A DNA stretch of 33,238 nt from an uncultured Paracoccaceae bacterium (lineage in GTDB: Bacteria; Pseudomonadota; Alphaproteobacteria; Rhodobacterales; Rhodobacteraceae). Where the stretch lies: NCBI GenBank assembly GCA_947311485.1, contig CAMZLM010000091.1, positions 1 to 33,238 of the forward strand, given 5' to 3'. How positions within the stretch are numbered: position 1 is the first letter of the stretch; every line of letters starts with the position of its first letter. The position numbers and the translations under genes are program-made. The notes below the pieces were generated by a model. That model had not been told where the DNA came from. It worked only from the letters and a program-made list of their open reading frames with translations, and did not search any database. This document shows, piece after piece, positions 8,850 to 18,155 of this stretch.

Positions 8850-10874
8850 CTAAACATCCAACTCTTCCACAAACTGCGCGTTTGCCTGAATGTATTCAAA
8901 CCGCAACTCCGGCTTTTTGCCCATCAAACGATCCACCAGATCGGCGGTTTCGCCCGGTTCGTCGTCATCGATGGTGACGCGGATCAGCTTGCGTGTGGTT
9001 ACGTCCATGGTGGTTGTCTTCAGATCCTTGGCGTTCATTTCGCCCAGCCCTTTAAACCGTGACACCTCTATTTTACCGCGCCCGCCCAGTCCTTTTTCCA
9101 GCCACTCGTCGCGCTCGGCCTCGTCAATCACGTACACACTGCGCGCGCCCTGGGTCAGGCGAAACAGCGGGGGGCAGGCCAGATACAGATGCCCGTGATC
9201 AATCATTGGCCGCATCTGGGTGAAAAACAATGTCATCAGCAAAGACGCGATATGCGCCCCGTCCACATCCGCGTCGGTCATGATGATGACTTTCTCGTAA
9301 CGCAGGTCTTCGACGTTGAATTTGGTTCCCATCTGCACGCCGAGCGCTTGGCAAAGGTCGCTTATCTCGTTGTTTTGCATCATTTTACCTGATGCAGCGC
9401 CCAGCACATTCAGGATTTTACCCCGCAGCGGCAACAGGGCCTGTTTCTTGCGGTCACGGCCCATTTTGGCGCTGCCCCCCGCGCTGTCGCCTTCCACGAT
9501 GAACAGCTCTGTGCCCTCGCGGCTGGAGGAGGAGCAATCCACCAACTTGCCGGGCAGGCGCAGTTTTTTCGTGGCGGATTTACGGGCGGTTTCCTTTTCC
9601 TTGCGCCGCGCCAGCCGCTCTTCGGCGCGCAGCACCAGAAAATCAAGGATCGCACCGGCGGATTTGGTATCGGCCGCAAGCCAGTTGTCAAAATGGTCGC
9701 GCACAGCGGCTTCGGTCATTTTCTGTGCGATTTCAGAGGACAGCCGGTCCTTGGTTTGCCCGACAAACGCCGGTTCCGCAATGAAACAGGACACCAGAGC
9801 ACAACCGCCGCTGGTCAGATCCTCGCGGGTGATTTGCGAGGCCTTTTTGTTGGACACCAATTCGCCGTAAGCGCGGATCCCCTTGAGGATCGCAGCCCAA
9901 AAGCCGCTCACATGGGTGCCGCCCTCGGGCGTGGGGACCGTGTTACAATAGGACTGGATAAACCCGTCGCGGGCCGGGGTCCAGTTGATCGCCCATTCCA
10001 CATAGCCGGGCTGGTTGAATTTTTTCATGAAGTCAACCTTGCCGGCAAAGGGGACATCGGCATAGGTGGTGGATTTCCCAAGGGTTTCATTCAAATAATC
10101 GGCAAGTCCGCCGGGGAAATGGAATGTGGCCTCCAGCGGGGTTTCCTTGTCGTCGATTTCGGATTTCCAGCGGATTTCGACACCGGAAAACAGATAGGCC
10201 TTGGACCGGATAGAATTAAACAGGCGTGCCGGTTTGAACCGGTGGCGGCCAAAAATCTGTTCGTCGGCGTGAAAGGTTACCGATGTGCCGCGCCGGTTGG
10301 GGGCATTGCCGACCTTTTCCACAGGGCCAAGCGGTTTACCACGGGAAAAACGTTGTTCATAAAGTTCCTTGTTGCGGGCAACCTGCACTACCATACTGTC
10401 GCTGAGCGCATTCACAACCGACGCCCCGACCCCGTGCAAACCGCCGGAGGTCTGATAGGCCTTGCCGGAAAATTTACCGCCCGCATGCAGGGTACACAAG
10501 ATCACCTCGAGCGCGGATTTATCGGGGAATTTGGGGTGCGGATCAATCGGAATACCACGCCCGTTGTCGCGAATGGTGATGGCATAATCCGCGTGGAGTT
10601 CGACCTCGATCCGGTTGGCGTGGCCGGCAACGGCCTCGTCCATGGAGTTGTCGAGCACCTCTGCCACCAGATGGTGCAGCGCACGTTCATCGGTGCCGCC
10701 GATATACATGCCGGGACGTTTGCGCACCGGTTCAAGCCCTTCCAGAACCTCGATGGAATCCGCGTTGTAATCGCCCTCTGACGGGGCAATCGCGGCGGTT
10801 TTTTGCGGCTCTGGTGCCGTGGGGGTAGATTTTTTCGGTGTTTCGTCGTCGGAAAACAATGAGTCAGCGGCCAT
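8850..10874 (-). CDS. parE: DNA topoisomerase IV subunit B
   Basis: GHKL/TOPRIM type II topoisomerase B subunit: EGLEPVRKRPGMYIGGTDERALHHLVAEVLDN, VEGDSAGGSAKMGRDRKKQALLPLRGKILN, short ParE-like C-terminus. Start taken at MAADSLFSDDE. Confidence 0.93.
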   Translation of the reverse strand: MAADSLFSDDETPKKSTPTAPEPQKTAAIAPSEGDYNADSIEVLEGLEPVRKRPGMYIGGTDERALHHLVAEVLDNSMDEAVAGHANRIEVELHADYAITIRDNGRGIPIDPHPKFPDKSALEVILCTLHAGGKFSGKAYQTSGGLHGVGASVVNALSDSMVVQVARNKELYEQRFSRGKPLGPVEKVGNAPNRRGTSVTFHADEQIFGRHRFKPARLFNSIRSKAYLFSGVEIRWKSEIDDKETPLEATFHFPGGLADYLNETLGKSTTYADVPFAGKVDFMKKFNQPGYVEWAINWTPARDGFIQSYCNTVPTPEGGTHVSGFWAAILKGIRAYGELVSNKKASQITREDLTSGGCALVSCFIAEPAFVGQTKDRLSSEIAQKMTEAAVRDHFDNWLAADTKSAGAILDFLVLRAEERLARRKEKETARKSATKKLRLPGKLVDCSSSSREGTELFIVEGDSAGGSAKMGRDRKKQALLPLRGKILNVLGAASGKMMQNNEISDLCQALGVQMGTKFNVEDLRYEKVIIMTDADVDGAHIASLLMTLFFTQMRPMIDHGHLYLACPPLFRLTQGARSVYVIDEAERDEWLEKGLGGRGKIEVSRFKGLGEMNAKDLKTTTMDVTTRKLIRVTIDDDEPGETADLVDRLMGKKPELRFEYIQANAQFVEELDV

Positions 10875-11006
10875 GGGTGCTCGAATCCTGATTATTGGCT
10901 CTGTTGGTGGGGCATTAGAACATTTCACACAGGCTGACGCAATATGTTGTGGCAAATGCGGAATACCTGTAATCCAAAAGAACCACAAAACAGGGCAGGT
11001 CGGTTT

Positions 11007-11918
11007 ATGTATAAAGTAATGATAAACGTTTTGGCGCTGGTGCCGCTGGTTTTGCTTTTGCTTGGGGCCTTGCCGGATTTACACCCGATTGCAGATAGTC
11101 TGGCGGTGTTTCGGGTGCCGCTTGGCGGGATCACGGTGCTGGTGGGGGCGGTCTTTCTGCCGCTCTGGCCGCGCAAGCTGGCGTGGATGACCCTGGCGCT
11201 CGGGGCGGGGGCGGCCTTGCCGATTTTGTGGAATGCCTTTCCCGATACACCGGATCAAACCGCGCGCTATGGCTTATACCAAAAGAACCTGTCGTTCCGG
11301 AACAAACAAATCGGGGATGTCGCGCAGGACATTTTGCAGAAAAAACCGGATTTTGTTACTTTGCAAGAGGTCACCATGGCGCATAAGGCCCTGTTGAAAA
11401 CCCTTGCAGAGACCTATCCGACCCGGCTTGTTTGCCCTTTTGGCACGGTGGGGGGCGTGGCGCTTGCATCGCGCTGGCCGCTGATTAAGGGCAGTGAAAC
11501 CTGTATGGACGGGCTGGGGATGGCCGCAGCACAGGTGCGTACGCCCGATGGGCCGGTGTGGCTGGTTTCGACCCATTTGCATTGGCCCTATCCCTTTGGT
11601 CAGGCGGAACAGGTCGCGATGTTGTTGCCCGGGCTGGCGGCGCTTGACGGGGTGAAAATCATTGCGGGTGATTTCAATATGGTGCCTTGGTCCGGCACAA
11701 TTACACGGATCGAACAGGTGGCAAAAGTGAACCGGATCGGGCATATCAACGGGACTTTCTGGCTCAAACAGATGTTCCCCCTGCCGATTGACCATGTGCT
11801 GATATCTGTTCCCAATACCGGCACGGTGGAAACATTGCCCTTGCTGGGGTCGGATCACAACGGGGTGTGGGCGCGGTTTTCGCTGAACAAACAGACAGAG
11901 CCTACTGAGCGCCCGTAA
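11007..11918 (+). CDS. Endonuclease/exonuclease/phosphatase-family protein with N-terminal transmembrane segments
   Basis: FVTLQEV, STHLHWPYPFGQAEQ, IIAGDFNMVPWS and GSDHNGVWARF motifs; hydrophobic N-terminus; start ATG 11007. Confidence 0.85.
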   Translation: MYKVMINVLALVPLVLLLLGALPDLHPIADSLAVFRVPLGGITVLVGAVFLPLWPRKLAWMTLALGAGAALPILWNAFPDTPDQTARYGLYQKNLSFRNKQIGDVAQDILQKKPDFVTLQEVTMAHKALLKTLAETYPTRLVCPFGTVGGVALASRWPLIKGSETCMDGLGMAAAQVRTPDGPVWLVSTHLHWPYPFGQAEQVAMLLPGLAALDGVKIIAGDFNMVPWSGTITRIEQVAKVNRIGHINGTFWLKQMFPLPIDHVLISVPNTGTVETLPLLGSDHNGVWARFSLNKQTEPTERP

Positions 11919-12321
11919 AAAACGCTTGTCGCACGCGCATAGCCATCCAGACGGCCAACGCACTGCCGCCAAGCAAAAGCCCGAGATAGTAAAACGGATG
12001 GCTTTGCGCAAATCCCGCGACGGCCAGCATACCGGCCAAAACGAAATCGGCCCACAAAAAGGCCAGCAGCACCATCAAAGGCGCCAGCCATAGGTGCAAA
12101 TCATCCACCCGGTTGGGGGTTTTTCCGAGCTGCGCCCGTAGGGTCACAGGGCGAAAGCTGGTCATGAGGAACACCGATAAACACAGATAAATCGGCAGAT
12201 AAAACGCACGGATCCACAGGTCAATCGTGGTGGACGGGCCGGTATCCGTCGGAACGATTGTCAAGAGTATCAAACCAATAGACAAGCCAAATAGCCCCAG
12301 ATACCGCAATAACAACAGCAT
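11902..12321 (-). CDS. Small multi-pass integral membrane protein of unknown function
   Basis: 139 aa, several hydrophobic segments (LLLLRYLGLFGLSIGLILLTIV; LAPLMVLLAFLWADFVLAGMLAVAGF; FYYLGLLLGGSALAVWMA); fills the gap between flanking genes. Confidence 0.6.
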   Translation of the reverse strand: MLLLLRYLGLFGLSIGLILLTIVPTDTGPSTTIDLWIRAFYLPIYLCLSVFLMTSFRPVTLRAQLGKTPNRVDDLHLWLAPLMVLLAFLWADFVLAGMLAVAGFAQSHPFYYLGLLLGGSALAVWMAMRVRQAFFTGAQ

Positions 12322-12463
12322 TGTTTTTCTCCCCTTTTCAGGCCAGTGAACAATGCAAAATGGTATTTGTCAAAGAAAACACACCTCTTGCAATTTTGTC
12401 GCAGGTTTGATCTTGTGGACGGGTAATTCATTCACGGCATTGCCTTCAGAACCTCGGACCACC

Positions 12464-13873
12464 ATGACCCAGAAACCGACTCCCGCGCGCAGCTGGGGAG
12501 ACCACATTCGCGCTTCGATCAAGCTGGGCTTGCCACTGGTGGGCAGCCATCTGACACAGATGCTGACCAACACCACCGATGTGGTGATGATGGGGTGGTA
12601 TTCGGTCGAGGGATTGGCCGCCGTTGTGCTGGCGACCAGTACCTATTTTCTGTTTTTCATTTTCGGCGCAGGGATCGGGATTGCGGTCATGCCGATGGCG
12701 GCAAATGCGCTTGGGGCGGATGAACCGGCACAGGTGCGCCGGTCGGTGCGCATGGGCGGGTGGCTGGTGCTTTTGTATAGCGCGCTGGCGCTGGTGCCGC
12801 TGTTGAACATGGAAAACCTGTTGTTGATGTTGCGTCAGGAACCGGAACTGGCGGCTGTTGCCGGCGATTACATGGATATCGCGGCGTGGGCGATTGTGCC
12901 CGGGTTGTTGATTATGTTGCTACGTTCGTTTTTCAGTGCGCTGGAACGGGCCGGCGTGGTTTTGGCGGCAACTCTGGTCGGGGCGGGGGCCAATGCGGTG
13001 TTTAACTATGCGTTTATCTTTGGCAACTTCGGCATGCCGGAAATGGGGGCCGAAGGCGCGGCCTTTGCGACCTTGTTGACAACCTTGGTCAGCTGTTTGT
13101 TTTTGCTGCTTTACGCCGGATTGAACCGTGATTTCCGCGCCTTTGATTTGTTTCGCAACCCGCTGCGCCCCGACTGGCCGGCATTTAACGAGGTGTTTCG
13201 CCTTGGCGCGCCGATCGGGTTTACCTTGCTGGCGGAATCGGGGTTGTTTTCCGGCACCGCGTTGCTGGTTGGTTGGCTCGGGACGGTGCCGCTGGCGGCG
13301 CATGGCGTTGTTATCCAGATTTCCGCGCTCAGCTTTATGATCCCTTTGGGGATTTCCAATGTGGCCACCATTCGCGCAGGCAATGCCTTGGGGCGCAAGG
13401 ACCCACAGGCGCTCTGGCGGGCATCGGTTGTGGCCAGCCTGATGGGGCTGGGGGTGTCGCTGGTTACGGTCACGATTTTCCTGTTGTTTCCGGCACAGCT
13501 CGTGTCCCTGTTTATTCGCACCGGGGAAACCGAAACCGCCGAGATCATCCGCATCGGCACGTCTTTGATGCTGGTGGCGGCGGCCTTTCAGATCGTTGAT
13601 GCCACACAGGTTGTGGTGCTGGGTCTGTTGCGCGGGGTCAAGGACACCACCGCGCCGATGGTGATTGCGGTGATTGCCTATTGGATACTGGGCATGCCCA
13701 GCGGATATTGGCTCGGGTTTCATGCGGGTTTTGGCGCGCAGGGGGTCTGGATGGGGCTGGTGATCGGGCTTGGGGTGGCCGGCATGTTGTTGCTGTGGCG
13801 CTATGGTGTTATTTACCGGCGGATCAAGACGCGCTTGACGGCATCAGCCGAGCAACAGGCCCAACCCGAATAG
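12464..13873 (+). CDS. MATE-family efflux transporter (NorM-like)
   Basis: LGLPLVGSHLTQMLTNTTDVVMMGWYSVEGLAAV and repeated 12-TM architecture; start taken at MTQKPTPARSWG. Confidence 0.92.
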   Translation: MTQKPTPARSWGDHIRASIKLGLPLVGSHLTQMLTNTTDVVMMGWYSVEGLAAVVLATSTYFLFFIFGAGIGIAVMPMAANALGADEPAQVRRSVRMGGWLVLLYSALALVPLLNMENLLLMLRQEPELAAVAGDYMDIAAWAIVPGLLIMLLRSFFSALERAGVVLAATLVGAGANAVFNYAFIFGNFGMPEMGAEGAAFATLLTTLVSCLFLLLYAGLNRDFRAFDLFRNPLRPDWPAFNEVFRLGAPIGFTLLAESGLFSGTALLVGWLGTVPLAAHGVVIQISALSFMIPLGISNVATIRAGNALGRKDPQALWRASVVASLMGLGVSLVTVTIFLLFPAQLVSLFIRTGETETAEIIRIGTSLMLVAAAFQIVDATQVVVLGLLRGVKDTTAPMVIAVIAYWILGMPSGYWLGFHAGFGAQGVWMGLVIGLGVAGMLLLWRYGVIYRRIKTRLTASAEQQAQPE

Positions 13874-14329
13874 CAACGCCGCACGCCGGACATTTCCGCG
13901 CCCCAATGCCCCGAATTCGCGGGTGGTTGTCCGCACGGGGCCGTTCCCTTGTGCCAGCCCGAAACAGACGCGGCCTTCGGGTTTGTGATCGGATCCACCG
14001 GGGCCGGCAATGCCGGTTATGCTCACCGCGATTTGGGCGTGTGAATGGGCCAAGGCTCCGGTTGCCATTTCCTGCGCCACCGGTTCGGATACGGCCCCAA
14101 ATTGCGACAAGGTTTCGGCGTCCACGCCCAGCATCGTGCTTTTGGCATCGTTGGAATAGGTCACAAACCCGCATTCAAACACATCCGAAGATCCGGCAAT
14201 ATCCGTCAGCGCCGCGCTCAGCAACCCGCCGGTGCAGCTCTCGGCGGTGCTGATCCGCAGGCCTTTGGCGCGGCAAGAAGCCAACACCCGTTCCGCCAGT
14301 GCGGTGATTTCGGGATCAAAAATAGCCAT
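13844..14329 (-). CDS. CinA C-terminal-type amidohydrolase (PncC-like nicotinamide-nucleotide amidohydrolase)
   Basis: RISTAESCTGGLLSAALTDIAGSSDVFECGFVTYSNDAK and SVTGIAGPGGSDHKPEGRVCFG motifs; start taken at MAIFDPEITAL. Confidence 0.9.
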   Translation of the reverse strand: MAIFDPEITALAERVLASCRAKGLRISTAESCTGGLLSAALTDIAGSSDVFECGFVTYSNDAKSTMLGVDAETLSQFGAVSEPVAQEMATGALAHSHAQIAVSITGIAGPGGSDHKPEGRVCFGLAQGNGPVRTTTREFGALGRGNVRRAALLFGLGLLLG

Positions 14330-14804
14330 GCGCAAAACCGGCCAGCACGGTGGTGAATGTCGCGGCGTAAATACCGGCAAGCACGTCGTCAAACATCACC
14401 CCGAACGGCGTGGATTTCCGGTCGGCCCAGCTCACCGGCCACGGCTTCAGAATGTCAAACAGACGAAACAACACAAACCCGCCGAGCAACCCGGGCCAAG
14501 GCAGGATCAGGATGTCCAGCTCCAGAAACCAAAGCGTGCCGGACAGGGGGAACAGAGTGATCCACATGCCCACGACCTCGTCGATCACAATTTCGCCGGG
14601 GTCGTGATCGTCCTTGCCCGCCGTTTCCCGCGCCGTGGCCCACCAGCCCAGAAAAAACACCAGCAGCGTTGCCACCGCCAGCGCTGGAAACCCGCCAAGC
14701 GCATGCAGCAGCACCGCAAAGGGAAGGGAGGCCGCCGTGCCCCATGTGCCGGGGGCCGGGCGCAAAAGCCCGCTGTAAAACCAAGTCGCGATAAAACGGG
14801 TCAT
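14316..14804 (-). CDS. pgpA: Phosphatidylglycerophosphatase A
   Basis: PAPGTWGTAASLPFA and DPGEIVIDEVVGMWITL motifs; overlaps neighbours in an ispDF-pgpA-cinA operon. Confidence 0.92.
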   Translation of the reverse strand: MTRFIATWFYSGLLRPAPGTWGTAASLPFAVLLHALGGFPALAVATLLVFFLGWWATARETAGKDDHDPGEIVIDEVVGMWITLFPLSGTLWFLELDILILPWPGLLGGFVLFRLFDILKPWPVSWADRKSTPFGVMFDDVLAGIYAATFTTVLAGFAHGYF

Positions 14805-15943
14805 ATTTTCACCAATGTTGCGGTTGCGAGCGCGGCGATCCCTTCGCCACGGCCAGTAAAACCGAGTTGTTCCGATGTGGTGGCCTTGACGCTGATCCGG
14901 TCCGGATCAAGGCCGGTTATTTCGGCCAATGCGGCGCGCATGGCGGCGGCGTGAGGGCCGATTTTCGGGTGTTCGCACACCAGCGTGCAATCCAGATGGG
15001 TAATGGTAAACCCGCGTGCGCCCGCGCGTTCGATGGCTTTGCGCAGAAAAATATCCGACGCGGCCCCTTTCCATTGCGGATCAGAGGGCGGAAACCACTG
15101 GCCGATGTCGCCTTCGGCCAAAGCCCCGAAAATCGCGTCGGTGATTGCGTGCATGCCCACATCCGCATCCGAATGCCCGACCAGCCCGTGGCTATGCGGG
15201 ATCGAAACACCGTTCAGCGTGACCTGATCTCCGGGGCCGAATTTATGCACATCAAAGCCGTTTCCCGTGCGTACATCCATGTTTTGTCCCATTATTTTTT
15301 CCGCCAGCGCAAAATCCGCTGCACGGGTGATTTTCAGATTGTTTTCATCGCCCATGACGATTTCAACAGCAATCCCCGCCGCCCGTGCCACGGCAACATC
15401 ATCGGCCATGGGTTCGGGGCTGTTCGCATGTGCCGCGCGGATCAGGTTCAGGTCAAATGCCTGCGGTGTTTGCGCCCGCCACAGGTTTTCGCGCGATTGC
15501 GCCCTGTCCGCCTGATCGCCGTTTCCGTGCCACAGGGCATCGTTTACCGGCACCGCCAAAAACGCGGCCTTGGCCGTTTGCATGCGCGCGACCAGCCGTG
15601 TCAACGCATCGGGGGGCAACAGGGGGCGGGCGCCGTCATGGATCAACACCACATCCCCGTCACAGGCTGCCAATCCGTTAGCCACCGATTGCGACCGGCT
15701 GTTCCCGCCCATAACCGGCGCTTGCAGGCGGGGATCGCCAAGCGGCGCTGCCGCGTTCTGGTACAGGGACAGGTCATCGGGGTGGATCACCGTCACCACC
15801 GCCGTGATATCCCCGTTCGCCAACAGCGCGCGCAATGTGTGGCGCAATACCGGCGCGCCGTACAGGGCGCGGTATTGTTTGGGAATGCCATCGCCGGCAC
15901 GGGTCCCCCGACCGGCGGCAACTACAAGGGCGGTAATATTCAT
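14801..15943 (-). CDS. ispDF: Bifunctional IspD/IspF (MEP cytidylyltransferase / MECDP synthase)
   Basis: IspD motif VVAAGRGTRAGDGIPKQY plus IspF motif RTGNGFDVHKFGPGDQVTLNGVSIPHSHGLVGHSDADVGMHAITDAIFGALAEGDIG in a single ORF. Confidence 0.95.
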   Translation of the reverse strand: MNITALVVAAGRGTRAGDGIPKQYRALYGAPVLRHTLRALLANGDITAVVTVIHPDDLSLYQNAAAPLGDPRLQAPVMGGNSRSQSVANGLAACDGDVVLIHDGARPLLPPDALTRLVARMQTAKAAFLAVPVNDALWHGNGDQADRAQSRENLWRAQTPQAFDLNLIRAAHANSPEPMADDVAVARAAGIAVEIVMGDENNLKITRAADFALAEKIMGQNMDVRTGNGFDVHKFGPGDQVTLNGVSIPHSHGLVGHSDADVGMHAITDAIFGALAEGDIGQWFPPSDPQWKGAASDIFLRKAIERAGARGFTITHLDCTLVCEHPKIGPHAAAMRAALAEITGLDPDRISVKATTSEQLGFTGRGEGIAALATATLVKI

Positions 15944-16096
15944 ATGTGTTCCTTTTGCCGACTTTTACGCCATGGCCCCGCGCAGGGCAAGCGGTGGAAA
16001 AATACCGTCTTTGTACGCTTTGCCGCATGTAAAGCATCTTTCCTGCGCGGGCTTACTGTGTTCTAAAGAGGCGATAAACCAACAAACGGGCAGAGC

Positions 16097-17101
16097 ATGG
16101 CACGCAGGCCGACCTTAAAAGACGTGGCAGAACTGGCAAGCGTCAGTGAAATGACCGCCAGCCGGGTTTTGCGCGGCAAGGGCGAGGCATCGGTCGGAAC
16201 GCGCGACCGTGTCCACAAGGCCGCAGCAGAGGTTGGCTATGTGCCCAACCGCATTGCCGGATCGCTGTCGTCACGCTCGGTCAATCTGGTGGGGGTGGTT
16301 GTGCCCTCCATTTCCAGTTTCGTTTTTGCCGAGGTTCTGACCGGCATTTCCCAAGTCCTGAAATCCACGCCCTTGCAGCCGGTTTTCGGGGTGTCCGATT
16401 ACGATCTGGACACCGAAGAAAAGGTCATCCGTGAAATGCTCAGCTGGCAACCCAAAGGGTTGGTTGTGGCCGGACTGGAACACACGGACGCGGCCCGCAA
16501 AATGATGGCCAATGCCGGCATTCCGATTGTCGAGATCATGGATCTGGACGGGGAGCCGGTGGATATGAACGTGGGCCTGTCGCATTTCCGTGCGGGCTAT
16601 CAAACCGGTCTGGAAATCCTGAAACGGGGCTATCGCAAGCTGGGATTTATCGGCACAAAAATGCCGCTGGATTTTCGCGCGGCCAAACGGTTTGACGGGT
16701 TTGTCAAAGCGCTGGACGAATCCGGTGTGCCGTTGCAAGCCATCGAAAAATATTCGGGATCGTCTTCTGTGTTGCTGGGTCGTGAATTGACGGGGCAAAT
16801 GCTGGAGCGCAACCCGGATATTGAAATGATTTACTATTCCTCCGATACCATGTCCTGTGGCGGGTTGATGCATTGCATTATGAACAACATTTCCGTGCCG
16901 GATCAATTGGCGCTGGCGGGGTTCAATGGGCTTGATCTACGCCATGGTATGCCACAGTTGACCGCCACCATGAATGCCTACCGGTTTGAAATCGGCAAAA
17001 AGGCCGCCTCGCTTATTCTGGAACATATGACACCGGATTATACGCGTGTGGGGCAGGTGGTTGAATACATGCCCGATCTGGAAATCGGCGACACTCTGTA
17101 G
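16097..17101 (+). CDS. LacI-family transcriptional regulator (GntR/gluconate-repressor-like)
   Basis: N-terminal HTH TLKDVAELASVSEMTASRVLRGKGEASVGTRDRVHKAAAEVGYVPNRIAGSL; periplasmic-binding-like C-terminal domain. Confidence 0.9.
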   Translation: MARRPTLKDVAELASVSEMTASRVLRGKGEASVGTRDRVHKAAAEVGYVPNRIAGSLSSRSVNLVGVVVPSISSFVFAEVLTGISQVLKSTPLQPVFGVSDYDLDTEEKVIREMLSWQPKGLVVAGLEHTDAARKMMANAGIPIVEIMDLDGEPVDMNVGLSHFRAGYQTGLEILKRGYRKLGFIGTKMPLDFRAAKRFDGFVKALDESGVPLQAIEKYSGSSSVLLGRELTGQMLERNPDIEMIYYSSDTMSCGGLMHCIMNNISVPDQLALAGFNGLDLRHGMPQLTATMNAYRFEIGKKAASLILEHMTPDYTRVGQVVEYMPDLEIGDTL

Positions 17102-17165
17102 CCAGATGGTCGCACGCGGTTTAATCCGCTTGCCTTTTGCTGCGCTTGCCTAAAAAACAGGCACC

Positions 17166-18155
17166 ATGACTCTTGTGATCGAAAATCAAGCAATCGACCC
17201 GCCGGTTTTGCTCGCCCCTTTGGCGGGGATTACGGATTTGCCGTTTCGAAATCTGGTGGCCTCTTTTGGCGCGGGGTTGGTGGTCTCTGAAATGGTGGCC
17301 AGCCGCGAACTGGTTTACGCCAAGCATAAATCGGCAACGCAGGCCAAGGCCCGGGCGGAATTGGGGCTGGATGTGGAAAACACGGCCGTACAAATCGCGG
17401 GGACAGAAGCCGATCTGATGGCCCGTTGCGCGCAGATCTGTGCGGATAACGGCGCGCGGATGATTGATATCAACATGGGCTGTCCGGCGAAAAAGGTTAC
17501 CAATGGCTATTCGGGGTCTGCCTTGATGAAGGATCTGGACCATGCACTGCGCCTGATTGGTGCGGTGGTGGCGGCGGTGGATGTGCCGGTAACGTTGAAA
17601 ACCCGTTTGGGATGGGATGACGCCCTGCGCAATGCGCCCACACTTGCCAAACGCGCGGAAACGGCGGGGGTGCAAATGATTACAATCCACGGGCGCACGC
17701 GCTGTCAGTTTTACAAGGGCAGCGCCGACTGGCGGGCCATTCGCGCGGTCAAGGATGCGGTGAACGTACCGGTGATTGCCAATGGCGATATTACCGACAT
17801 TGGCCGCGCGCGCACAGCGCTGCAGCAATCGGGGGCCGATGGGGTGATGATCGGGCGCGGGGTGCAGGGCAGGCCGTGGCTGCTGGCACAAATCGGCGCG
17901 GCGCTCTATGGGAAACCGGCACCGGTGCCCCCCACCGGAAGCAAATTAATCAACATGATTTCAGATCATTACGAGTCAATGCTCACCTTCTATGGACCAG
18001 TTTTGGGCAATCGGGTCGCGCGCAAACATTTGGGGTGGTACATGGAACAAATGCAAACCCCGCCGGATCTGCGCAAGACGATTTTGACCCAAAAAGACAG
18101 CAAACAAGTCCTTGCCTTATTACAACAGCTCCCCCGTACGGAGGTTGCCGCGTGA
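17166..18155 (+). CDS. dusB: tRNA dihydrouridine synthase B (NifR3)
   Basis: APLAGITDLPFRNL, MIDINMGCPAKKVTNGYSGSALM, ITIHGRTRCQFYKGSADW motifs; located immediately before ntrB. Confidence 0.95.
   Translation: MTLVIENQAIDPPVLLAPLAGITDLPFRNLVASFGAGLVVSEMVASRELVYAKHKSATQAKARAELGLDVENTAVQIAGTEADLMARCAQICADNGARMIDINMGCPAKKVTNGYSGSALMKDLDHALRLIGAVVAAVDVPVTLKTRLGWDDALRNAPTLAKRAETAGVQMITIHGRTRCQFYKGSADWRAIRAVKDAVNVPVIANGDITDIGRARTALQQSGADGVMIGRGVQGRPWLLAQIGAALYGKPAPVPPTGSKLINMISDHYESMLTFYGPVLGNRVARKHLGWYMEQMQTPPDLRKTILTQKDSKQVLALLQQLPRTEVAA

Noticed and set aside
9693-10781. 362-aa plus-strand ORF opposite parE
   Set aside because: Antisense shadow of parE with no family motifs.
14867-16066. 399-aa plus-strand ORF opposite ispDF
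   Set aside because: Antisense to ispDF, no domain signature, Arg/His-rich shadow translation.
16097-17101. LacI-family gene as regulator of a neighbouring operon in this window
   Set aside because: No sugar-utilisation genes nearby and no convincing operator palindrome; target likely lies elsewhere.
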